A DNA stretch of 20,595 bases from JBEIVB01 sp040374085 (GTDB lineage: Bacteria; Bacteroidota; Bacteroidia; UBA4408): NCBI GenBank assembly GCA_040374085.1, contig JBEIVB010000043.1, positions 1-20,595 of the forward strand, written 5' to 3'. Positions 7,988 through 14,817 of the stretch are shown in pieces; the first letter of the stretch is position 1, and the number at the start of each line of letters is the position of its first letter. Made by a program: the position numbers and the translations under genes. Below the pieces are notes generated by a model. The model was given only the letters and a program-made list of their open reading frames with translations. It was not told where the DNA came from and did not search any database.

Positions 7988-9016
7988 TTACCAGAAATAA
8001 AGAGGAGATTTCGGAATGTTACGGCCGGCAAAGCGCCATCCGAGAACCACTCCATGTGTGCCGCTGCTGTAGCGTTGCAAACCGGAGAGGGTTGCATCGT
8101 AAGAATAGCCTATGGTAATGGTATGATTGACCACCAAGCCCAACAAAACCACAGCTGATTCTTTATTTCGATAGGTAAGTCCTGCACGAAACAAATCGCG
8201 AAAAAACACCTGCACGCTGTAGTCGATGGATGCCGGTGCTGGATCAACATATCGCACCAAAATACTGGGAAGTAAGTGCCAGCTTGGTGAAAGATGAAAA
8301 CGATACCCTCCCATAACATAAACATGTGGAACCAACTGACCGGCCGGATTGGGTTGAAGCCAATCGAAGCTGTATCGCGGCGCCAGAACTTGGGTGGCAG
8401 ATGCACTCAGAAAAAAGGAGCGGTTGTAAAAACAAAGACCAAGAGAAGCATCCGGCACCAAAACAGAGGTAGATCTCCCGTTGTACACCAAATCATATGG
8501 ATCCAACAACCTCAAATCGCGTGTGTCGAGGCTTCTTTGCTTCAATCCGAGCGATCCTCCCCAACTCAAGAAGTACTTATTCTTTATTGGGATGTGCATG
8601 GAATAGGCTAAGCTGCCAGCCGTAGTTCTTAGGGTTCCATCCGACTCAGTTTGCATGATAAACCCGTATCCCTGATGAAAGCGGAGCTTAGCAGAATCGG
8701 AGTTAGCCTCGAGAGAAGATTGTGGCAATCGACCGGGAAAAGGGAGCGTAACAGGTGGGCTTGGGTTGTCATCAGACTTAGGCAAAACAGGTGCCTGGTA
8801 GGAGAAAAAGCTGCCAGTGGGGCCGCCATCCAAACCCACCCACTGACGGGCAAAACTGCCCTTTATGTCGCGGTATGTTTCAGCTCCGGCCAAGGCAGGG
8901 TTTAGCAAAAATGCATTTTGCAAGTATTGGCTGTATTGCATGGTCTGTTGAGCTTGAGCCCAAAAAGAGGCCAAAGCACACCCTAACAACAACAAAGGTT
9001 TAATGCATATTTTCAT
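7988..9016 (-). CDS. PorP/SprF-family type IX secretion outer-membrane protein
   Basis: A 342-residue outer-membrane beta-barrel protein. It has a signal peptide (about 1-22, ending QAQ) and then the family signature MQYSQYLQNAFLLNPALAGAE (about 26-46), RQWVGLDGGP (57-66), and a C-terminal GYSYDATLSGLQRYSSGTH...WRF region (303-329). It ends in an aromatic residue (YFW), typical of barrel proteins. In Flavobacterium SprF supports export and surface retention of SprB, and PorP in Porphyromonas belongs to the core T9SS; paralogues pair with individual type B cargo proteins. Its ATG overlaps the stop of the upstream CHU_C adhesin by 4 nt (ATGA), implying translational coupling and making that adhesin its likely client. 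It is probably a cargo-specific partner and not the core PorP. Confidence 0.93.
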   Translation of the reverse strand: MKICIKPLLLLGCALASFWAQAQQTMQYSQYLQNAFLLNPALAGAETYRDIKGSFARQWVGLDGGPTGSFFSYQAPVLPKSDDNPSPPVTLPFPGRLPQSSLEANSDSAKLRFHQGYGFIMQTESDGTLRTTAGSLAYSMHIPIKNKYFLSWGGSLGLKQRSLDTRDLRLLDPYDLVYNGRSTSVLVPDASLGLCFYNRSFFLSASATQVLAPRYSFDWLQPNPAGQLVPHVYVMGGYRFHLSPSWHLLPSILVRYVDPAPASIDYSVQVFFRDLFRAGLTYRNKESAVVLLGLVVNHTITIGYSYDATLSGLQRYSSGTHGVVLGWRFAGRNIPKSPLYFW

Positions 9017-11610
9017 CGTTCTAAGCTTATTTTACCTGTGAACGGTTCGCCTTGTTTCAAATCCACTTCGTATTGATAGGTTCCGGTTGGAAGGGCCTTA
9101 CCCTGGTGCGTACCGTCCCAAGGCACCGAATAGCCGGTACTCTCAAATACCAAACCTCCCCATTGATTGTACACCTTCACAGTGGCGTTGGGATACTCTT
9201 CTATTCCCGGTATTTCCCATACTTCGTTCGACCCATCGCCATTCGGAGAAATACCGTTGGGAATGAAAAAACCCATTTTCAGGGTAACTGTAGTGTCCGA
9301 CTCACAGCCACCTGCATCCCTCATGCGAATCAAATAGGTTCCGGAGCTGAGATTCGAAAAGGTGGAGCCGACACCAAAAGGTTCACCGTTTATGCTGAAT
9401 TGAACCGGCAGAAGTGCCGCAGCGCTGGGCTGAACCGAGATGCTTCCATCCGATTTCCGGCCCTCGGGTTTTATCACTCGATCCACCAAGATAATCCCTC
9501 CTGTTCCAACGGTAACCTTATACGTTGAAGAAGCACTCGCACAACTTCCATTTGATACCGTGAATGCAAATTCATACACCCCGGGAAGCAGGTTGGTTAC
9601 CACACTGTTGAAGGCAGCCGTGTTTTGAATGGAGGCTGCAGAAGGCCCGCTAACCTGAGTCCACAATCCGGAAGCCGTATTTTGCAAGGAAGCCGGATTG
9701 GGCCCACTGAGGCTTGCTTGGGATCCGCACACAACCGTTTGCCCATTCAAAATTTGCACAGCAGGATTAGCAGAAATGGAAATCGAAACGTTGGCAGAAT
9801 CGGCAGGACAGCCTGAAGTGGAAACTTTCCACTTGAACACATACACGCCCGCTTGCAAGCCTGTGACGCCCGTATTTGCATTGGCAGCATTGGTAATTAC
9901 CGCAGTGTTGGGACCGGAAACTTGTGACCAAAAGCCAACGGCTGGTGCCAAGGGGGCATTTGCCAGCAGAGAAGTTTGATTGAGTCCGCACAGCGATTGG
10001 TTGATTCCTGCGTTGGCCGAAACCGGGGCTGCTGCGGTAATGGAAATCGTGGAGGAGTCGGCTGGGCAATTTCCATTGCTTACCTTCCATTTAAATTGAT
10101 ACTCACCGGAAACGAGTCCTAGTACTTGTGTGTTATAAATTGTGGCATTGGAAAGGGTGGCAATAGAGGGCCCGGATAACTGGCTCCACATCCCGTTTGC
10201 GGTAGATTGAATGGAGGCGGGATTGTTTCCGGCCATGGTTGTGGAAACTCCACACACATTTTGGTTTGGACCTGCATCTGCAGTGGGTTGGGCAAAGACC
10301 GTGATGAGAACCGTATCGCGCGAAGGGGTGCAGGGTCCGTTGGCGATGGTCCAAACCAAACGGGTTATGCCCGGAGTTAAGCCGCTGACAGTAGTATTGG
10401 GGCTTGCGGGTGATGCGATAACACCATTTCCGGAAACCACCGACCAGGTTCCCACTCCGCCAGAAAAATTGAGTTGGGGGCCGGGATCGTTGGCGCTGAT
10501 GGGGGTTGTGGCAGTTCCGCAGGCCAAAATCTGGTCGGGACCTGCTGAAGATTGAATCGGAGCTTGGTACCTTCTGATTACTACTGTGTCGGGTGTTGCA
10601 GGGCATCGACCATAATTAATGGACCATACGAGGCGATAGATGCCGTTGGCCGTAAGCCCGCTTAGGTTGGTATTTCGGACGTTTGCATTGGCCAATACAG
10701 GCTGAGGTATTCCAAGAGGCCAGTTAACCACGCTCCATGTTCCAACCGCATCGGCGGCAGGATCGTTTGCGCTCAATCCAACCGAGGTTTGGGTGGAGCA
10801 GATTTCTATATCTGATCCTGCGTTTGGGGGAACTGCAACAAATCCATTGGCCCCCACACCTCCAATTACCGGGTAGCAACCCCACCAACGTGTAACGGCC
10901 ACATTGACCGCTACGTTTCCGCCGGGTTGAGGGGCTGAAGTGGGGGCTCCGTCGTTTACCCCCACATTGGGGCCATCGGTGCCGTTTCCGGTTCCCCAAG
11001 GACTCTCGCCGTAGACAAAGAATGGTGTTGGAACAACCTGATAAAAAACGGCGCGTAGATTATCGGGCTTCCCATTGCCGTTGGTAATGAGGTTCCAAGG
11101 AATGGAGATTTCGAAATGATTGCCATCCGCCTGGGTTGAAAAATTAGGCGATAGACTGTTATTGGGTGAAGACCATGTGGTTCCGTTGAAAGTTCTGAAC
11201 TCATCGTATCCGCTTTTCAGGTAGCACACGAAATTGATGCCGTTCATTGCCGAAAAAGTGGGAGAGAACCCATCGTAGCCCTGTACAGAATTGGAAAAAG
11301 GCAATCCGGCTTTATCCGCCTTTAAATAAAGGAGAGAACCTTCGGCATTATTGCCCCCGATTCGGCCAACATAAAGATTGTTGTCGTCCCAGGTTAAGAA
11401 CCAATTTACAGCGTTGCTGAAACCCTGAAAGCGTTCATCCGTTTCCCACTGACCTTGACTGGAATTGCTTCCCGGGGCATTACCCGCTTGGACAAAGCCG
11501 TCGTTTACATTAATCAAACGGGATACCCCGTTGCCTGTGGTTGTGGCCATGGCCGCCAAACCGCTGATGCAGGATAACAGGAAACCCAACCATAAAGATG
11601 TACTGCGCAT
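9013..11610 (-). CDS. Type B T9SS cargo adhesin with PKD-like repeats, SprB-like repeat and CHU_C domain
   Basis: An 865-residue secreted protein. The signal peptide is MRSTSLWLGFLLSCISGLAAMA (1-22). Residues about 30-245 form an N-terminal domain I do not firmly recognise; the strand NWFLTWDDNNLYVGRI suggests a CBM9/DOMON-like beta sandwich. Five repeats of about 85-90 residues follow (about 262-347, 353-440, 443-526, 530-613, 617-701), each with an AG.(D/N)Q-type opening, a (G/S).W(S/T).(V/L)SGP core, a G(L/N)..G.Y.F.W.VSNG turn and a Cys near the end. Residues about 710-778 look like a SprB repeat (KPEGRKSDGSISV ... GTYLIRMRDAGGCESDTTV). Residues 781-865 are the gliding-motility-associated C-terminal domain (FFIPNGISPNGDGSNE, VYNQWGGLVFES, PWDGTHQGKALPTGTYQY). 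First gene of the operon with the PorP/SprF-like and OmpA genes; a surface adhesin or gliding-type protein is the best guess. Confidence 0.92.
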   Translation of the reverse strand: MRSTSLWLGFLLSCISGLAAMATTTGNGVSRLINVNDGFVQAGNAPGSNSSQGQWETDERFQGFSNAVNWFLTWDDNNLYVGRIGGNNAEGSLLYLKADKAGLPFSNSVQGYDGFSPTFSAMNGINFVCYLKSGYDEFRTFNGTTWSSPNNSLSPNFSTQADGNHFEISIPWNLITNGNGKPDNLRAVFYQVVPTPFFVYGESPWGTGNGTDGPNVGVNDGAPTSAPQPGGNVAVNVAVTRWWGCYPVIGGVGANGFVAVPPNAGSDIEICSTQTSVGLSANDPAADAVGTWSVVNWPLGIPQPVLANANVRNTNLSGLTANGIYRLVWSINYGRCPATPDTVVIRRYQAPIQSSAGPDQILACGTATTPISANDPGPQLNFSGGVGTWSVVSGNGVIASPASPNTTVSGLTPGITRLVWTIANGPCTPSRDTVLITVFAQPTADAGPNQNVCGVSTTMAGNNPASIQSTANGMWSQLSGPSIATLSNATIYNTQVLGLVSGEYQFKWKVSNGNCPADSSTISITAAAPVSANAGINQSLCGLNQTSLLANAPLAPAVGFWSQVSGPNTAVITNAANANTGVTGLQAGVYVFKWKVSTSGCPADSANVSISISANPAVQILNGQTVVCGSQASLSGPNPASLQNTASGLWTQVSGPSAASIQNTAAFNSVVTNLLPGVYEFAFTVSNGSCASASSTYKVTVGTGGIILVDRVIKPEGRKSDGSISVQPSAAALLPVQFSINGEPFGVGSTFSNLSSGTYLIRMRDAGGCESDTTVTLKMGFFIPNGISPNGDGSNEVWEIPGIEEYPNATVKVYNQWGGLVFESTGYSVPWDGTHQGKALPTGTYQYEVDLKQGEPFTGKISLER

Positions 11611-11627
11611 GGCGGTGTATTTACCCC

Positions 11628-11635
11628 CAAATGTA
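11628..11635 (-). promoter_or_regulatory. Bacteroidota -7 promoter box for the adhesin-PorP-OmpA operon
   Basis: On the minus strand the sequence reads TACATTTG, an exact match to TAnnTTTG, 17 nt before the ATG at 11610. It predicts a short leader of about 10-12 nt. A clear TTTG -33 box at the usual 19-nt spacing is not seen. It lies in the 74-nt gap after the caspase gene, which suggests the operon has its own start. Confidence 0.5.
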
Positions 11636-11664
11636 CACTTCTAATTGTAAGTATGACACTCTGC

Positions 11665-11687
11665 TAATTGCTCGGTGCCTGCAATTA
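11665..11687 (-). other. Inverted repeat over the stop codon of the caspase-like gene
   Basis: A perfect 7-bp inverted repeat (TAATTGC 11665-11671 / GCAATTA 11681-11687) with a 9-nt loop overlaps the stop codon of the caspase-like gene. There is no T-run on the exit side, so it is not a canonical intrinsic terminator. It might stabilise the 3' end or be chance. Confidence 0.3.
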
Positions 11688-14057
11688 TTTTCGGATGAAA
11701 AAGAAGGAACCATTTTCATCGAGCAGACCGGAAATATTCCCAAGCTTGGGTTTAGGCTTCTTGGCAAGTTTGGCCGTAGCAGCCACTTCCTCTGAAATGC
11801 GATCAATGGAAATGCATCGATCGCTGGTGCCTTTTAAAACGTTGGCAAAGGTTTTGGTGAAAACCGATTTGTCGTCGTTTAAGTCGAGTGTAGTAGAAGA
11901 GAACACCTGGGCCGATTTTAGCTTGGTAGATTCCCAATCGCCGCAATTCCTAGGCTTATCTGTATCGCGCATAGCCAAATAGAACGCCGGACCTGTTTCG
12001 CAGGCATCGGAAACCACCAACGTGTGGCTCACTTTTTTATAAGTGGAAAGGTGGGCCTTTAATTGAATCAACGAATAAAATGTGCTCTCGTCTTTTCGGT
12101 TGGCATCAATGGGCAACCAATAGCCGGTTTCGTTGATGAATCTTCCATGGCCGGCAAACCAAACCAGAAGGGAATTCACTTGATTTTGGGCCACCAAATC
12201 GCGTAATTCAATGGAGAAAAATCGCTCCATCTCGGCTTTGGATAAGTCGTTTCGAACCAAGATCTTATCGATGCTGTATCCACTCAAGGCACTTTTCATG
12301 GCCACAACATCCTGAGTAGTGGCTTCTAAACGTGGAAGGGCTTGGTAGTGAGAATTGTCGATGAACACCACCCAGGTCTTCCCCATGGGATTTACAGCCG
12401 TGCTGCTTTCTGCTGTACGGTTGAAGAAGATGGATTTTTTCGAGATGTTGCCTTCAGAGTCTTCCACCAAAATTTTCAAACTATCTCGCCCAACCACATC
12501 GAGCTTCATGGAAAATGTGGGGTTGGGCTGGTTTTTTGAAAAGGTGGCAGAGAGGCCATTCACCTCAATCTTTCGGATGAGCGATTCATCCTCAACCTTG
12601 CCATTAAGCAGAATGTTGTATCCGGTTTGATCGTTGATTTCAATTTCTCCTTTTTGATTCAAAGGAGGGAGGTCGAGCAAAAGCACCGGAACAGCTCGAT
12701 CGCCTTTGACCAATCGGAACGCAATTTCCGTTACGTTGTGGTAAACATCTTCCAGATGAAACGCCACGTGGGTTCGGTTTTTTACAAAGGTGGTGAGCTT
12801 AAACATCCATTTCCCACCTTGGTTGGTCACGGAAAATGGGTTGTCGTTTACTTTGGTTACCGCCAGTGCACTTTCATCCTGAATCCAACCGGAAATCAGC
12901 AGGCTATCCTGATTGGGATTATAGGGCAGTTCGGGTGGAGTGCTGCTCATGCGGGCTTCATTCAAATGCAGGATGGGGCTGTGGGTTTCGCGTTTTGAAT
13001 CGAAAATTAGATCGTTGAGCTGAGTTTTAGAAGCAGCTATCACGGGCGAGTTGGGGGCGAGCTTTTCTGCAGATGCCAAGGCCAGTTCTGCAACATCAAA
13101 TTTCTTGTTGCTCATGCCCAGTTGACAAAGCAGCATCCATGACTCGAAGGAGGAAGGTTGCAGGGAGGCGGCTTGCTTGGCATCGGCCATGGCAGACTGG
13201 AGGTTGCCCAATTTCTGAAAGGCTTGAGCGCGGCCCATAAAAGCTTGGCCCATTCGACCATCAAAAAGGATGGCTTGGTTGCATGCTTCTACGGCTTCGC
13301 TGTATTGTCCGCCAAGGAAAAAGACCCTTCCTCTTGCGTTCCAAAGCAATGCGCTTTTGGGTTCTTTCAAAATTGCCTTATCGAGCGTGGCAAGGGCTTC
13401 CTTTGATTTTCCCATGCGCACCATAACCTCCGAAGCGTATGCGGTAATGCGCTCAGGTAACCCGGCGGCCAAAGGCTCTTTGGCGTTTTGAACCAAAGAC
13501 AAGGCCTTTTGCACATGCTCAAAGGACTCCGCCAGATTTAGGGCCGAATCAAGGCCCATTGCCCAAACCAATTGAGCCAAGGCTTTGTTGTCGGTTTCAC
13601 GCACCCAGCGCTCGGCATAGCCAATGCTTGCCGGAAATTTGCTGCAAAAAAACGCACTCTGTGCAGCCGTGCCGAGTAAAGACTCCGATTTGCGCTCAAG
13701 CGTTAAGCCCTGCTCGGCAACTCGAAGCGCTTCTTGGTACCGCTTGGTCTGAAACAGCAAGGATGCCATTCCCGCAAAAGACTCGGCTTTCTTCGGATTC
13801 AATTTCATGCATTGGTTAAAATCTGACTCAGCCTGCTGAAGCTTATTGAGTGCAACTGCACTATTGGCCCGGCCAAGAAATGCATCAAAACTGGCGGGGT
13901 CCAAGGCAATGGCCCTTCCAAAAGCCTCAAAAGCTTCTGTATAAGCCTTATTCTCGAGGGACAGATTGCCCTCTTCCACGAAGCGTTTGGGCGACTGAGC
14001 CAAGACGGCCGACGATGCGAAGGAAAAAACTAGGAATAGGTAACGGTAAAAAATCAT
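11685..14057 (-). CDS. Exported TPR / Ig-like / caspase-fold (peptidase C14-like) protein
   Basis: The ATG at 14057 gives 790 residues with signal peptide MIFYRYLFLVFSFASSAVLAQ; an upstream TTG at 14075 lies inside the promoter box and is unlikely. Residues about 22-345 are tetratricopeptide repeats (several A...A...P..A.A...R..A patterns). Two Ig-like beta modules follow (about 385-450, ISGWIQDESALAVTKVN; and about 480-545, LNGKVEDESLIRKIEVNG), sharing a G.(I/V).DES...(I/K)..VN motif. Residues about 560-790 are a caspase-like domain: WVVFIDNSHY opening strand, catalytic His637 in LVWFAGHGR and catalytic Cys686 in VVSDACETG, both present. TPR-caspase fusions occur widely in bacteria; most are uncharacterised and some act in cell death or defence. 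The signal peptide places this one in the periplasm or beyond, which argues for envelope proteolysis or signalling. Substrate unknown. Single gene with its own promoter box, upstream of the T9SS operon on the same strand. Confidence 0.88.
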   Translation of the reverse strand: MIFYRYLFLVFSFASSAVLAQSPKRFVEEGNLSLENKAYTEAFEAFGRAIALDPASFDAFLGRANSAVALNKLQQAESDFNQCMKLNPKKAESFAGMASLLFQTKRYQEALRVAEQGLTLERKSESLLGTAAQSAFFCSKFPASIGYAERWVRETDNKALAQLVWAMGLDSALNLAESFEHVQKALSLVQNAKEPLAAGLPERITAYASEVMVRMGKSKEALATLDKAILKEPKSALLWNARGRVFFLGGQYSEAVEACNQAILFDGRMGQAFMGRAQAFQKLGNLQSAMADAKQAASLQPSSFESWMLLCQLGMSNKKFDVAELALASAEKLAPNSPVIAASKTQLNDLIFDSKRETHSPILHLNEARMSSTPPELPYNPNQDSLLISGWIQDESALAVTKVNDNPFSVTNQGGKWMFKLTTFVKNRTHVAFHLEDVYHNVTEIAFRLVKGDRAVPVLLLDLPPLNQKGEIEINDQTGYNILLNGKVEDESLIRKIEVNGLSATFSKNQPNPTFSMKLDVVGRDSLKILVEDSEGNISKKSIFFNRTAESSTAVNPMGKTWVVFIDNSHYQALPRLEATTQDVVAMKSALSGYSIDKILVRNDLSKAEMERFFSIELRDLVAQNQVNSLLVWFAGHGRFINETGYWLPIDANRKDESTFYSLIQLKAHLSTYKKVSHTLVVSDACETGPAFYLAMRDTDKPRNCGDWESTKLKSAQVFSSTTLDLNDDKSVFTKTFANVLKGTSDRCISIDRISEEVAATAKLAKKPKPKLGNISGLLDENGSFFFIRK

Positions 14058-14072
14058 GGAGGAGGAGTTTGT

Positions 14073-14080
14073 CAAATTTA
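14073..14080 (-). promoter_or_regulatory. Bacteroidota -7 promoter box for the caspase-like gene
   Basis: On the minus strand TAAATTTG matches TAnnTTTG exactly. It ends 15 nt before the ATG at 14057, predicting a leader of about 10 nt. The alternative TTG start (14075-14073) is the last three bases of this box, which supports the ATG start. A -33 TTTG is not evident. Confidence 0.5.
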
Positions 14081-14174
14081 CGGACCTAGAACTAAAATGT
14101 TCCTCGCCTTATCCACAAAAGTAGGCAATTCATCGAAGAGGGTTAGGTGGATTGTCGATGCGCTTTAAAAGCCT

Positions 14175-14182
14175 TAGTTTAG
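14175..14182 (+). promoter_or_regulatory. Candidate -7 box for the 208-aa exported protein, near leaderless
   Basis: TAGTTTAG matches TAnnTTTG with one mismatch and ends 4 nt before the ATG at 14187. A TTG at 14152-14154 lies 20 nt upstream, close to the expected -33 spacing. If used, transcription would begin at or a few bases from the start codon, giving a leaderless or nearly leaderless mRNA. Confidence 0.35.
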
Positions 14183-14186
14183 CGGC

Positions 14187-14813
14187 ATGATTCGGACCTT
14201 TGTTGGATGTTTATGGGTATTGTTGGTCTTTGGTGCACCGTTCTCCCAAGCTCAAGAAAAGCTTGTTTTTTTGAATGGGGATGTTGACAGCCTCCGCGTG
14301 GTAGACACCTCTGGCACGAAAATTCGATGTCAATATTCATCAAAAGGGAAAACGAAAGAAGTAATATACAACAAAGAAGATGTATTTTCAATTGTGTATC
14401 CCAACAATCTTGAAGTGCTCATATATCGGAGCGATTCATTGTCCGAGGATAATTTCAGGACTGTAGAAGAAATGCGGAGCTACATTGCAGGGGAGCGCGA
14501 TGCCATAAAGGGGTATTCCTCTGGTCTTACTGCGTTGGGCTGTGGACTCGTTGGGGTAGCCTCCGGAATATTTGTTCCTCCATTTTTAAGTCCTATTGTT
14601 CCTGTATTATACACCACCTTGGTGTCCTCCCGTTATGTGAAAATCAAACGTCGTAACGTTTCGGATAAGCGTTTTCTCACCGATTCAGATTACATTTCGG
14701 GGTACGAGCGAACAGCAAGAGGCTACCGGGTTCAACGAGCCGTGTTGGGCACGGGAATAGGGCTTGCACTTGGCATATCGGCGGTTTTTCTAATTCCAGG
14801 CTTCAGAAAATAA
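14187..14813 (+). CDS. Exported protein of unknown function with two C-terminal membrane segments
   Basis: 208 residues; I do not recognise a named family. The signal peptide is MIRTFVGCLWVLLVFGAPFSQAQ (cleavage about 22). Residues 25-80 form a small beta-rich part (FLNGDVDSLRVVDTSGTKIRCQY ... VFSIVYPN) like short envelope proteins common in Bacteroidota that start with a 'nG.v..g.v' strand. A hydrophobic Gly/Pro-rich stretch spans about 112-146 and a second about 184-204, separated by a basic loop with ISGYERTARGYRVQRAVLG (170-188). The Gly-rich second segment (GTGIGLALGI) is of the kind that packs helix to helix. It is divergent from the caspase-like gene and converges on recQ with a 4-nt gap. 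Probably an inner-membrane-anchored periplasmic protein; function unknown. Confidence 0.75.
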   Translation: MIRTFVGCLWVLLVFGAPFSQAQEKLVFLNGDVDSLRVVDTSGTKIRCQYSSKGKTKEVIYNKEDVFSIVYPNNLEVLIYRSDSLSEDNFRTVEEMRSYIAGERDAIKGYSSGLTALGCGLVGVASGIFVPPFLSPIVPVLYTTLVSSRYVKIKRRNVSDKRFLTDSDYISGYERTARGYRVQRAVLGTGIGLALGISAVFLIPGFRK

Positions 14814-14817
14814 GGCC

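Noticed and set aside
7978..8097. N-terminal extension of the OmpA/PD40 protein by 40 codons
   Set aside because: It would overlap the PorP/SprF gene and bury the signal peptide internally; the ATG at 7977 gives a clean signal peptide 10 nt after the upstream stop.
11665..11687. Intrinsic terminator after the caspase-like gene
   Set aside because: The inverted repeat is A/T-rich, overlaps the stop codon and is not followed by a T-run on the transcribed strand; kept only as an inverted repeat.
14058..14075. TTG start for the caspase-like protein, six codons upstream
   Set aside because: The TTG is part of an exact TAnnTTTG promoter box and adds polar residues before the signal peptide; the ATG at 14057 is better.
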